A stretch of 64,000 nucleotides of DNA from Deltaproteobacteria bacterium. GTDB lineage: Bacteria; Myxococcota_A; Polyangia; Polyangiales; Houyiibacteriaceae. Where the stretch lies: contig JAEPMI010000001.1 in NCBI GenBank assembly GCA_017644045.1, forward strand, positions 612,470-676,469. Direction: 5' to 3'. This document shows, in pieces, positions 47,849 through 58,585 of the stretch (position 1 is its first letter; each line of letters starts with the position of its first letter). The notes under the pieces were generated by a model. That model was not told the DNA's origin. It was given only the letters and a program-made list of their open reading frames with translations, and searched no databases. The translations under genes were made by a program, and so were the position numbers.

Positions 47849-49003
47849 GTGAGCGCGTTGAGCGCTCGACGGAAGAAGCTGCTCGGAGTCGCGGCAGCCG
47901 TCCTCGCGGCGGCCGTCGCGCTCCTCGTTTGGCTCACGCGCGGCCCCGACATCGAGACGCCAGAGGAAGGCGGGTACGAGCTGCCGGTGACCTTCGCCGA
48001 AGGCGAGATCCCGCCGTCACCTCACGACCCGCGCACGCGACCGGACGACCCGACCTTCGTGCCCGACGGTGGTCCGCGCCGTCCGCAGAGCCTGACGGAG
48101 GAAGAGAAGGAGCGAGTGACGGTCGAGACGGAGGAGCCCTTCGACCTCGAGGAGCTCCCGCCGACGATCGTCGACCCCGGACCGGGTGAGTACCTGCGCT
48201 TCTACGGCGGTCGATCGGGGGCGCTATCACCGCACGCACGGCCGTCGTGGGCGAACGTCACCACCCAGATGCGCTCGCGCCATCCGGACCCGCCGAGCGT
48301 GGTGGCGTGGACGCCGACCATCCGGGTGCAGTCGGGCCAGGCCGTGCCCTTCCTGGCGCTCCTTCGAACGCCCGAGGGTCGCCATCGAGCGCAGCGGGTC
48401 ACCCTCACGCTCTGGGACGAGGCGGAGGCGGGGGAGCGGCAGGTCGCGGAGATGACCTACGTGCCGGGCGACGAGGAGTCGCCGCACGACTACGAAGCGC
48501 TCTACACCGCGGACGCCGACCAATGGCCGGAGCCGGGAAACGGTCGACCGGTCGAGCTCAACTGGCTCATCCGCGCGGAGGGCACGTACGAGGGCGAGCC
48601 TTACGCGCGAGACGCAGGCGGAGTGCTCACCATCCACTCACCGGCCGGCATGCTCCGCGCGGAGACGATCGAGGTGGCCAAGACCAACGAGGGCTTCGTG
48701 CTCCGGGCCCAGGCGGTGATCGAGGAGCAGGGAACCTACTGGGCCTACGCCGAAGCCTGGGGTGGCCACGACGGGGACCGACCGATCGCCTTCGGCCGCC
48801 TCCGCCGGGAGAACCTCGAGCCGGGGACGCACACCTTCGAGCTGCTCTTCGGCGGGGCCATCGTCGCCGACCGGGGCATCGACGGGCCCTACGCCATCCG
48901 AAACCTCCGGTTCATGCGCGTGGACACCGTGCCGCCGCAGGAGCAGGAGCCGATCGACCCCGCCGCGACCACCCCCCCTTGGACGGCGGCCAGCTTTCAC
49001 TGA
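47849..49003 (+). CDS. Membrane-anchored protein of unknown function, in operon with the lipase
   Basis: A 384-residue protein from GTG 47849. A membrane anchor at residues 10-30 (KLLGVAAAVLAAAVALLVWL) is followed by an acidic, Pro-rich linker and a beta-rich extracytoplasmic domain with WTPTIRVQSGQAVPFLALL, RVTLTLWDEAEAGERQV and IEEQGTYWAYAEAWGG segments. These suggest tandem Ig-like sandwiches. It directly follows the lipase-like gene, so it may act as its chaperone or foldase, as many lipases need one (inference). No known foldase motif is seen. Confidence 0.6.
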   Translation: MSALSARRKKLLGVAAAVLAAAVALLVWLTRGPDIETPEEGGYELPVTFAEGEIPPSPHDPRTRPDDPTFVPDGGPRRPQSLTEEEKERVTVETEEPFDLEELPPTIVDPGPGEYLRFYGGRSGALSPHARPSWANVTTQMRSRHPDPPSVVAWTPTIRVQSGQAVPFLALLRTPEGRHRAQRVTLTLWDEAEAGERQVAEMTYVPGDEESPHDYEALYTADADQWPEPGNGRPVELNWLIRAEGTYEGEPYARDAGGVLTIHSPAGMLRAETIEVAKTNEGFVLRAQAVIEEQGTYWAYAEAWGGHDGDRPIAFGRLRRENLEPGTHTFELLFGGAIVADRGIDGPYAIRNLRFMRVDTVPPQEQEPIDPAATTPPWTAASFH

Positions 49004-49064
49004 GTGAGCATTGTCGTGCCATCCCGCCAAGCCTTGCGTAGAGTGCCGGCGGATGGGTGATGCG

Positions 49065-51974
49065 ATGATGAACAAGATTCTCTTCTGTGCGATCGGGCTC
49101 GCGTTCTGCGTGGCCTGCGGTGATGACGACGGCGACGGGGACGACACGATGGATGCGTCCGTCGAGGACATGTCCATGCCGGAGGGCGATGGCGGGATCG
49201 GGCCGATGAACCTGCCCGGCCTCGACGGCGACGTCGAAGTCATCGTCGACGACCGGGGCATGCCCCACATCTACGCGACGACGATCCACGACTTGATGGT
49301 CGTGCAGGGCTACCTGATGGCCCAGGATCGCTTCGTCCAGATGGAGTTCATCCGACGCGGCGTGAAGGGCCGGCTCGCGGAGGTGCTCGGCTCGGCCGAC
49401 AGCTCGGTCGTCGGGCGCGACCGGGACTCGCTCTTCCTCGGCTTCAAGCGTCAGGGTGAAGCGATCTACGAGTCGCTGCCGGACGACAGCCGCTCGAAGC
49501 TCGCGGCCGACGCGTTCGTGGACGGCATCAACCTGTACATCGAAGAGGTCGTCGAGAGCGACTCGTACCGAGCGCCGCCCGACCTCGAGATCATCAACGT
49601 GATCAAGGCCAGCGGGAACCTCGGCCGCTGGACCGGCGCCGACATCTTCGCGCTCGCGCGCTACCAGGCGTGGAACCTCAGCTACGACGCGGGCGCCGAC
49701 ACCTCGCGCACCCAGGCCCTCCTCGGCGTGCAGGCGGCCTTCCCCCCGCCCGAGCCCGGACCGCCCGGCGACGAGGTGCTCGAGAGCCGCGCCGGCATCT
49801 ACGGTGACTTCTTCTCCGAGGTGCAGGCGCGCCGCGTCTATACCCGCGACGGCCTCCCGGCCTCCGACCCCTTCACCATCGAGGCGCAGATCTTCGAGCG
49901 GGAGCTCCCGCTGCTGACACCGCAGGCGCTCCGAGGCGCGCAGGGCTTCTTCGACCGTCTCGACGGCAACCCTCTGCTCCATCGGGACGAGCACGTGGGC
50001 AGCAACTCCTGGGTCGTGCACGGCGACGTGACCGAGAGCGGCAACCCGATCCTCGCGAACGACCCGCACCTCTCGCTGACCAGCCCGGGCATCTGGTGGT
50101 ACGTGCACCTCAACACCGCCGAGATGGGCGGCGAGGACGACATCGACGTCCAGGGCGTGGCGTTCGCCGGTCTACCGGGCGTGGTGCTCGGCTACAACCG
50201 CGACCTCGCGTGGAGCGCGACCACGACGGGCTACGACGTGACGGACGTCTACTCCGAGGTGGTCACCTACGAGTACCAGGGCGACGGCGCGGACCCGCTG
50301 TGGATCCCGGTGTCCGTGAGCTTCGAGGGTGACGACGTCGCCATCGAGGTCATCGAGGAGGTCGTGCTCCACGACGAGCAGGACCCGATCCCCAACCCGG
50401 TCTACAACGTGCCGCACCACGGCCCGATCATCCCGGGCTCCGAGGTCTACCCGGACACCACCGTGGCAGCCGGCGAGACCGCCGAGGGCGGCGCGCTCTC
50501 GGTCCGCTACACCGGTCACGAGGTCACCAACGAGCTCGGCTTCTTCGTCGCGCTCATGACCGCGACCAGCGTCGACGAGGCCGCGGCCGCGCACCGGGAG
50601 TTCTTCCAGGTGGGCGCGCAGAACATCGCGATGGTCTCGCGTGACGGCGACGTCGCCTGGTCCTCGCACGCCTGGATCCCCCAGCGGGAGGCGGCGGCCT
50701 GCACCTTCAGCATCGACGACGCGGGCGTGGTCAGCGGCGTCTCGCCACTCTTCGTGTTGCCCGGCCAGGGTGGCTACGAGTGGGGCGACGACATCGACGA
50801 CGCGCTCATCCCGCAGGCGAAGAACCCCGCCGAGGGCTTCATCGCCACCGCCAACCAGGACAACGCGGGCGTGACCGATGACGGCAACGTCTGCAACGAC
50901 GGCCCCTACATCGGCGGCGGCTTCGCCGTCGGTTACCGCATGGGCCGCATCGTCGAGAACCTCGAGGCGATGGCGGGCGCCGGCGGCATCACCCCGGCGA
51001 TGATGATCGAGCTCCAGGCGGAGACGAAGTCGTCGATCGGCGAGTCCTCGCGCGACGCCATCGTCGCCTCGCTGGACCATGCCCTCGGTGATCCGAGCGA
51101 CGACGACGCCCTCCAGGACGTCGTCGACCTTGGCGGCGCGGATGGCTTGAACGACCTGCAGGTGGTGCGCGACCGGCTCGCCGCCTGGACCCTCGAGACG
51201 CCGCACGGCGTCGGCGCCACGGACGACGGAGAGATCGCCGACAGCGTCGCGACCACGATCTTCAATGCGATCATCACCCGCCTGACCGGCCTCGCCTTCG
51301 ACGACGAAGAGGCCGCCATCGGCCGCGGCATGAACGGCTCCTACAACGCGCGAATGCTCGAGTGGGCCCTCGCGGACGCGGCCACCCAGATGGATTCGCT
51401 CTACACCTTCCGGGCGAGCTACCAGGGCGACACCGAGTGGAACGACACGGTCGTGTGGGACGACATCACCACCGACACCGTTCTCGAGACGCGCGACGAG
51501 CGGGTCGTCAGCGCGGTCTTCGCGGCGCTGGCCTTCCTGAACGAAGACCTCGGCGAGGACTGGGACGAGTGGCGCTGGGGTCGGCTCCACGCGGTGCGCT
51601 TCGACCAGATCGCGCCTTCGCTGAGCGGTCTGAACCGAGTGTCGATTCCGCCCGGCGGCGACGACGAGTTCCCGATCGGCTTCCCGCGCCACGGTGACTA
51701 CGGCGCCGTGGACGTCGGCAACTTCTCGATGACCGACGGCGAGCGCTTCACCCACGGCAGCGGCGCGAGCCAGCGGCTCGTGGTCGAGATGACACCGGAG
51801 GGTCCGGTCATGCCCTTCAACGCCCTCCCCGGCGGCCAGAGCGAGCACATCGCGAGCCCGCACCATGCCGACGAGGCGGAGCTCTGGCGCAGGAACCAGC
51901 AGCCGCAGCTCTACTACACGCGGACGGACGTCGAGGCGAACGCCGAAGCGACGTTCATGATCAGCCCCCGCTAG
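49065..51974 (+). CDS. Penicillin acylase-family (S45 Ntn-hydrolase) lipoprotein
   Basis: A 969-residue protein with a lipoprotein signal ending LAFCVACGDDDG, then an acidic linker. The S45 Ntn-hydrolase pattern is clear: alpha-subunit VIVDDRGMPHIYA, MAQDRFVQMEFIRRGVKGRLAE; then the autocleavage site with catalytic Ser313 in HVGSNSWVVHGD, SGNPILANDPHLSL, and later the beta-subunit Asn/Arg regions. The family includes penicillin, cephalosporin and AHL acylases, so N-acyl-homoserine-lactone quenching or beta-lactam hydrolysis is possible but not shown. ATG 49065 is preferred over 49053. Confidence 0.88.
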   Translation: MMNKILFCAIGLAFCVACGDDDGDGDDTMDASVEDMSMPEGDGGIGPMNLPGLDGDVEVIVDDRGMPHIYATTIHDLMVVQGYLMAQDRFVQMEFIRRGVKGRLAEVLGSADSSVVGRDRDSLFLGFKRQGEAIYESLPDDSRSKLAADAFVDGINLYIEEVVESDSYRAPPDLEIINVIKASGNLGRWTGADIFALARYQAWNLSYDAGADTSRTQALLGVQAAFPPPEPGPPGDEVLESRAGIYGDFFSEVQARRVYTRDGLPASDPFTIEAQIFERELPLLTPQALRGAQGFFDRLDGNPLLHRDEHVGSNSWVVHGDVTESGNPILANDPHLSLTSPGIWWYVHLNTAEMGGEDDIDVQGVAFAGLPGVVLGYNRDLAWSATTTGYDVTDVYSEVVTYEYQGDGADPLWIPVSVSFEGDDVAIEVIEEVVLHDEQDPIPNPVYNVPHHGPIIPGSEVYPDTTVAAGETAEGGALSVRYTGHEVTNELGFFVALMTATSVDEAAAAHREFFQVGAQNIAMVSRDGDVAWSSHAWIPQREAAACTFSIDDAGVVSGVSPLFVLPGQGGYEWGDDIDDALIPQAKNPAEGFIATANQDNAGVTDDGNVCNDGPYIGGGFAVGYRMGRIVENLEAMAGAGGITPAMMIELQAETKSSIGESSRDAIVASLDHALGDPSDDDALQDVVDLGGADGLNDLQVVRDRLAAWTLETPHGVGATDDGEIADSVATTIFNAIITRLTGLAFDDEEAAIGRGMNGSYNARMLEWALADAATQMDSLYTFRASYQGDTEWNDTVVWDDITTDTVLETRDERVVSAVFAALAFLNEDLGEDWDEWRWGRLHAVRFDQIAPSLSGLNRVSIPPGGDDEFPIGFPRHGDYGAVDVGNFSMTDGERFTHGSGASQRLVVEMTPEGPVMPFNALPGGQSEHIASPHHADEAELWRRNQQPQLYYTRTDVEANAEATFMISPR

Positions 51975-52200
51975 CGAAGCGCCGAAAGGCGCGAGCTAGC
52001 CCTCACCCTCACCCTCGCCCTACCCCTCACCCTGTGTTTGGGGGCGGAATCGAGGGCGGAAGGAAACGCCTTCAGAAAGGGTGAGGGTCAGGGTGAGGGG
52101 TCAGGGTCGGGGCGAGGGTGGAGTCGAGGGCCGACGGAAAGGCCCTCAGAAAGGGCGAGGGTCAGGGCGAGGGTGAGGGTGAGGGAGCGCCTGCGGCGCT
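51972..52200. repeat. G-run/inverted-repeat element with tandem 74-bp units, copy D
   Basis: It starts with a hairpin GCGCC-GAAA-GGCGC (51979-51992) just after the penicillin-acylase stop. The C-rich block 51999-52033 is identical (35 nt) to 57448-57482. The 16-mer at 52006-52021 pairs exactly with AGGGCGAGGGTGAGGG at 52164-52179. Between them two imperfect 74-bp tandem units begin at 52047 and 52121. It ends in AGCGCC-TGC-GGCGCT (52186-52200), 4 nt before the minus-strand stop. Confidence 0.75.
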
Positions 52201-52204
52201 TTGC

Positions 52205-52939
52205 TCACCACCCCATCTGCACTTCGCGGGCCGCCCGATGCTGCTCCGCCGCTCGCTCGGCGGGCGAGCGCAGCCCGGCGTTCACCAGGCCCAGGATCGC
52301 GATGATCGTGGTGCCGACGGCGATGCTCACGCCCGCCGTCGTGTCGATCTTGTCGCGCCCGGTCAGGCCCGCGACGGTGGCCGCGCCAGCGAGCTCGAGC
52401 ACGCCGAGCGAGAAGCGCACCCAGCGCCGCCGGCGGTCGTGGCGCGCGGCTTCGAAGAGCGCGTCCTCGTAGGCGTCGAGGTCGATCGATCCCGCCCGAC
52501 GGTCCGTGTAGAACTGGACGAGCCGCTCGTGCGCCTCGGTGCCCGCCTTGGGATAGAGCAGCCGCCGGATGCCCATCACGTAGAGGGTCGACGCGCCGAT
52601 GAGGCAGCCGATGCCGAGCACGAAGTCGAGCGCGCGAAAGCCCTCCTCTGGCGGGATGAGGAACTCGACCGCGCAGTAGGTCTCGAACACACCCATCAGC
52701 AGCGTTCGCTGCGCGCCGATGAAGGACACGGCGTCGAACTCGAGCGCGGCGACCCGGAGCGACGCCTCGAGCGAGAGCTCTCGTCGCGAGAGTCCGTCCC
52801 GCTGTGCCGTGACCATCCCGCGGCTCGCGGCGGACTCCTCGACGCTGACGTCCAAGCTCGCCGACGACTCCGGCTCGTCCTGCGCGAGTGCCCCCGCGGA
52901 CGCGAGGAGCACGGCCGCGATGGTGAGCGCGCGCATCAC
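52205..52939 (-). CDS. Multi-pass membrane protein of unknown function
   Basis: A 244-residue protein starting at GTG 52939, whose start overlaps the hydrolase stop by 4 nt (an ATG follows at 52936). A signal peptide (LTIAAVLLASAGALAQ) precedes a soluble region of about 60 residues, then two helices at about 78-125, a charged RHDRRRRWVRF loop and a final pair of helices near the C-terminus. No family could be recognised. Coupling to the hydrolase suggests a shared process. Confidence 0.68.
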   Translation of the reverse strand: MMRALTIAAVLLASAGALAQDEPESSASLDVSVEESAASRGMVTAQRDGLSRRELSLEASLRVAALEFDAVSFIGAQRTLLMGVFETYCAVEFLIPPEEGFRALDFVLGIGCLIGASTLYVMGIRRLLYPKAGTEAHERLVQFYTDRRAGSIDLDAYEDALFEAARHDRRRRWVRFSLGVLELAGAATVAGLTGRDKIDTTAGVSIAVGTTIIAILGLVNAGLRSPAERAAEQHRAAREVQMGW

Positions 52940-54003
52940 GCCGCGCTTCGATCGAGGAAGTCGCCGACCGTCGGCCAGATGGTGGTCGTCGCGTCGTCAC
53001 CGACGACCAGATCCATGTGGCCCACCGGGAAGACCCGATAGTGCTTCTCCGGGCTCCGGCTCATGTCGTAGGCGGGACGCACCGACTCGGGCGGCGCGAG
53101 GTCGTCGCGGTCGCCCGCGATGACGAGGAGCGGCACGCGGAGCGCCTCGAAGGCACGGCCGTAGTCCATCGAGCCGTCGCGGCTACGGAGCGCAACGCGG
53201 TCGCCACCGGCGAGGATGTCGAAGGCGATCTGTAGGTTGGTGCGGTCGAAGGCGCGCGCGAGGTACTCGTCGAGCACCTGGTCGTTGACGTTGCCCGAGC
53301 GCCAGCCGCGAATGGGCGTGGGTAGGAAGGGCAGGTTCCAGAGCGCGCGACGGCGATGGAGATGACGGCCCACGAGGCGGGTCGGCAGGTCCAGGTTGCG
53401 GTCGAAGGCACCGGTGAGGCGCGTGGTCTCGAGGACCCACGCGAGCGCCTTGAGGAACGCGCGACCGGCACCGAAGCGGTAGGGCGAGCCCAGCGTCGCG
53501 AGCGCCTGGACCGAGCCCTTGAGCGCGGTAGCGGCAGAGCAATAGCTGACCAGCCCGCCCATCGAATGACCGACGAGCGCGACCTTCGAGTGACCGGAGA
53601 GGCGCTGCACCTCCCGGGCGCACGCCGGGATGTCCTCGAGGATGTACTCGTCGAGCACCTCGGGGCGCTTCGCGTCGAAGCGCTGCGACCGACCCGCGCC
53701 GCGCAGATCCACGTTGTAGACGTCCCAGCCACGCTCCGCGAGGTAGCAGGAGAAGGAGCGGCTCGGCAGATGCCAGGTGTAGCGGTTCTGCGCGAACCCG
53801 TGGATCAACAGCACCGCGCCGCGCGTGACCGGCGGCGGGTCGCCCGCGAGCCGCCCTTTGATGCCCTCGGCCTCGGCGAGGTCGCGCCGTCGCTTGCGGA
53901 CCATGCCGATGGGCTGACCAGGGGTCATCACCACCTGCTTCACGAAGGTGGCCCGCTGGTCGAAGTCGATGGACTGCTCGACGATCTCCGTTCGCAGGAT
54001 CAC
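52936..54003 (-). CDS. Alpha/beta hydrolase, lipase-like
   Basis: A 355-residue hydrolase without signal peptide. Motifs: GAVLLIHGFAQNRYTWHL (oxyanion HGF), VYNVDLRGAGRS, nucleophile elbow VGHSMGGLV, PLLVIAGDRDDLAPPE (catalytic Asp) and VFPVGHMDLVVG (catalytic His). The HxMDL end resembles lipase and PHA-synthase-like families. It is coupled to the membrane-protein gene by a 4-nt overlap. The substrate is unknown, a lipid or ester being likely. Confidence 0.85.
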   Translation of the reverse strand: MILRTEIVEQSIDFDQRATFVKQVVMTPGQPIGMVRKRRRDLAEAEGIKGRLAGDPPPVTRGAVLLIHGFAQNRYTWHLPSRSFSCYLAERGWDVYNVDLRGAGRSQRFDAKRPEVLDEYILEDIPACAREVQRLSGHSKVALVGHSMGGLVSYCSAATALKGSVQALATLGSPYRFGAGRAFLKALAWVLETTRLTGAFDRNLDLPTRLVGRHLHRRRALWNLPFLPTPIRGWRSGNVNDQVLDEYLARAFDRTNLQIAFDILAGGDRVALRSRDGSMDYGRAFEALRVPLLVIAGDRDDLAPPESVRPAYDMSRSPEKHYRVFPVGHMDLVVGDDATTTIWPTVGDFLDRSAA

Positions 54004-54084
54004 GCGAAGCGGAAACTACCAGAATCCCCGCCTGGCGCCATTCGAGAGCCCAGAGCGCTGACCGCGAGCTCGCCTCGGCCCTGA

Positions 54085-55746
54085 TCAGCTCTCCAGGAGC
54101 AGGAACGCGGCGATCGCCGCGAAGGCGATCCCGACGAGGGCCAGCCCGAGCGCGATGCGGCGCAGCTGCGCGCCGGGCTCGTGCGTGGGCAGCGGCTCGG
54201 GGGCCGCCGGCGCCGCGGGCGCCTCGGGCACTTTGGGAATCGTCGGCAGCGGGGCCGGAGAGGGGAGCGGCCGGATGGTCGCGATCTGCCCCGGCGGCGG
54301 CGGGTCCGTCGCGACGGCGAAGGCCCCTGACCAACGCCCCCGGACGGCGTCGGGCGCGAAGGGCAGCAGCGCCTTGGCGAAGCTCTCCACGGTCGAGAAG
54401 CGGCGGTCGGGCAAGGGGTCCATCGCGCGGAGCAGCACTTCCTCGAGCTCTTCCGGGATCGAGGGCTCGATCTCGCGCGGCTTCGGGAAGAGACCCCGCG
54501 AGACCTTCTGGACGAGGTCCGCGATGTTCCGCTCGCGGAAGGGGCGACGACCGGTGAGGACCTCGTAGAGGAGCGCGCCGAGGCTGTACTGGTCGCTCTT
54601 CTCGTCGGTGGTCTGTCCTCGCGCCTGCTCGGGCGACATGTACTCGGGGGTCCCGATGAGGGCGTCCTCGCGACGGTGGAACGAGTCGTCCTCGAAGTCG
54701 TCGGGGCGGGCGATACCGAAGTCGAGCACCCACGGGTGAAGGCTGTCCCGCGGACCGCGCCCGACGATCACGTTCGGCGGCTTGAGATCGCGATGGACGA
54801 TGCCCATCCGGTGCGCTTCGGCGATCGCACTCGCGATGGGCAGAAGCATCTCCACGGCGCCCTGCGCGTCGAGCGGGCCCGAGCGCTTCAGGAGGTGGTC
54901 GAGCGGATCGCCGTCCAGGTACTCCATCACGATGTAGGGGAGCTGCTTCTTGTGACGGCGACCGGAGGGCTCGTTGAAGGGCGTCTGGTCCCCCGCGAGG
55001 TCCTCGAAGGGCACGCCCGGCTCGCTGGCCTCGGACCAGGTGTCCGCGCTCGGAATGGTCGCCTCGAGAATGCCGTAGTCCATCAGGCGAACCACGTGCG
55101 GATGGCGAAGGCGACCGATGAGCTTCATCTCGGTCTCGAAGCGGCGGTGGTCGTCCTGGGCGTCGCCGATGGCTCGCTGCGAACGGAGCACCTTCACCGC
55201 CACCGACTGACCGGTGCTGAGCTGAGTCGCCTGGAAGACGATCGCGAAGCCGCCGACGCCGACGGTGCGCTCCACGCGGAAGCGACCATCGAGGACGGTG
55301 CCAGGCTCCGCGTCTCCGTCCGAGGAGAGCACGGTCGCCGAGGTCGGCCCGGAGGCGGCTCGGGTCTGCAGGTGGCTGGCGACGCGCGCGAGGAGCACGG
55401 GGAAGTCGATGGGCTTGGTGACGTAGTCGTTGGCCCCGAGCGCCAGCGCCTGGACGACGTCTTCGCTGTCGGTCTTGGCCGTGGCCATCAGGATCGGCAG
55501 CTCGGCGCGGTCGTAGAGGTTCCGGAGGTAGCGCAGGACCTCGAGCCCACTCATGCCCGGCATCATCACGTCGAGCAGGACGAGATCGGGCACCCACGCC
55601 TCGATCTTCTCGATCGCCTGCGGCCCGTCGACGGCGGTCTCCACCTCGTAGCCCTGGCGCCGAAGGCGACGAGCCAACATGTCGCGATTCGCCTCGTTGT
55701 CGTCGACGACCAGCAGGGTCGCGTCCGCGCTCTTTTGCTCGCTCAC
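54085..55746 (-). CDS. Receiver-Ser/Thr kinase fusion with C-terminal membrane helix
   Basis: A 553-residue protein starting at GTG 55746. Residues 10-128 are a full receiver domain (VVDDNEAN, phosphoacceptor Asp59 in LLDVMMPGMSG, Lys in YVTKPIDF). Residues about 148-430 are a Hanks kinase (VGVGGFAIVFQA, AVKVLR, HRDLKPPNV, DFG, GTPEYMSPEQARG). A Pro/Ala-rich linker leads to a membrane helix at about 530-552. It joins two-component input to Ser/Thr phosphorylation in one chain and is divergent from a histidine kinase, the likely phosphodonor. Confidence 0.9.
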   Translation of the reverse strand: MSEQKSADATLLVVDDNEANRDMLARRLRRQGYEVETAVDGPQAIEKIEAWVPDLVLLDVMMPGMSGLEVLRYLRNLYDRAELPILMATAKTDSEDVVQALALGANDYVTKPIDFPVLLARVASHLQTRAASGPTSATVLSSDGDAEPGTVLDGRFRVERTVGVGGFAIVFQATQLSTGQSVAVKVLRSQRAIGDAQDDHRRFETEMKLIGRLRHPHVVRLMDYGILEATIPSADTWSEASEPGVPFEDLAGDQTPFNEPSGRRHKKQLPYIVMEYLDGDPLDHLLKRSGPLDAQGAVEMLLPIASAIAEAHRMGIVHRDLKPPNVIVGRGPRDSLHPWVLDFGIARPDDFEDDSFHRREDALIGTPEYMSPEQARGQTTDEKSDQYSLGALLYEVLTGRRPFRERNIADLVQKVSRGLFPKPREIEPSIPEELEEVLLRAMDPLPDRRFSTVESFAKALLPFAPDAVRGRWSGAFAVATDPPPPGQIATIRPLPSPAPLPTIPKVPEAPAAPAAPEPLPTHEPGAQLRRIALGLALVGIAFAAIAAFLLLES

Positions 55747-55818
55747 TCGTGGTGCTCCGCGCCGCCGAAGGGTAGCGCATTCCCAGTTCTCTTTCAGAAG
55801 GTACTCTTCTCTCGATCG

Positions 55819-57429
<1,611 letters not shown>

Positions 57430-57447
57430 TCCGCCAACGGCGAAGCC

Positions 57448-57520
57448 GCCCTCACCCTCACCCTCGCCCTACCCCTCACCCTTCGTTCGATGCAGGGCGA
57501 GGGCGAGGGTGAGGGGGAGG
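57448..57520. repeat. G-run/inverted-repeat element, copy E
   Basis: The C-rich block 57448-57482 is identical to 51999-52033. Its 16-mer at 57455-57470 pairs perfectly with AGGGCGAGGGTGAGGG at 57500-57515 across a 29-nt loop. Four GGG runs (57495-57517) end 15 nt before the tsaD stop codon. It lies between convergent genes and probably works as a two-way terminator. Confidence 0.75.
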
Positions 57521-57532
57521 AACCCGACTTCG

Positions 57533-58585
57533 TCACTTGCGAGCGATGAACGTTCCGTCTTCCCGAAACCGGCCGCGCACGCGACTCGGCGAGCGCGAGT
57601 ACACCGCGACCTCGCCGGGCTCGGCGAAGAAGCCGGCGTAGGCGATCATCGCCGCGTTGTCCGTGCACGCGCGGATGGGCGGGACGAAGAGCTCGAAGCC
57701 CTTCTTCTCGCAGAGCTCGGCCGCGCGAGCGCGCAGGCCCCGGTTGGCTGCCACGCCGCCGCCGAGCACCAGGCGGCTCACGCCTTCCTTCATGCAGCAG
57801 CGGACCGACTTTCGCGCGAGGACCTCGACGATGGCCGCCTGGAGGCTCGCCGCGAGATCGGCCTGGGTGGCTTCGTCCATCGGGCCCTCGTGGGTCTCCA
57901 CCGCTCGGGCGACGGCGGTCTTCAAGCCGCTGAAGCTGAAGTCGTGGTCGTCGCGGTGGAGCATGGGGCGCGGGAGCTCGAAGGCGGTCGGGTCGCCGAC
58001 CTTGGCGAGCCGGTCGATCACCGGACCGCCGGGGTAGCCCAGGCCGAGGAGCTTCGCGGCCTTGTCGAACGCCTCGCCGGCGGCATCGTCGCGGGTCTGG
58101 CCGAGGAGCGCGATGTCGTCGGGCGCGTCGACGCGGTAGAGCGCCGTGTGGCCACCCGAGACGAGGAGCGCCACGTACGGGTACTCCGGACCGATGGGCG
58201 CGTCGTCGTCGTGGCGGAGGTGGCAGGCGAGCAGGTGACCATCGAGGTGGTCGACGCCGAGGAGCGGCAACCCGCGCGCCCAGGCGAGGCCCTTCGCGAA
58301 CTGAGCGCCCACCAGGAGCGCGCCGACGAGGCCCGGGCCGTGGGTGACCGCGATGGCGTCGATGGCGGGCCAGCCACCTGCGCCCTCCACCGCCTCTTCC
58401 ACCACGGGCACGATGGATCGCAGGTGCGCGCGCGACGCCAGCTCGGGCACCACGCCGCCATAGCGCGCGTGGACGTCGATCTGGCTGGCGACCACGTCGG
58501 AGACCACGCGCCCGTCGGCGCGGACCACCGCGGCGGCGGTCTCGTCGCAGGAGGACTCGATGGCCAGGATCGTCCGAACGCTCAC
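57533..58585 (-). CDS. tsaD: tRNA N6-adenosine threonylcarbamoyltransferase TsaD
   Basis: A 350-residue Kae1/TsaD protein from GTG 58585, overlapping the lipoprotein stop by 4 nt. Motifs: ILAIESSCDETAAAVV at the N-terminus, ELASRAHLRSIVPVV, THGPGLVGALLVG, metal-binding GVDHLDGHLLACH, YVALLVSGGHTALY and LVLGGGVAANRGLR. It transfers the threonylcarbamoyl group to A37 of ANN-decoding tRNAs. A core housekeeping gene. Confidence 0.95.
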   Translation of the reverse strand: MSVRTILAIESSCDETAAAVVRADGRVVSDVVASQIDVHARYGGVVPELASRAHLRSIVPVVEEAVEGAGGWPAIDAIAVTHGPGLVGALLVGAQFAKGLAWARGLPLLGVDHLDGHLLACHLRHDDDAPIGPEYPYVALLVSGGHTALYRVDAPDDIALLGQTRDDAAGEAFDKAAKLLGLGYPGGPVIDRLAKVGDPTAFELPRPMLHRDDHDFSFSGLKTAVARAVETHEGPMDEATQADLAASLQAAIVEVLARKSVRCCMKEGVSRLVLGGGVAANRGLRARAAELCEKKGFELFVPPIRACTDNAAMIAYAGFFAEPGEVAVYSRSPSRVRGRFREDGTFIARK

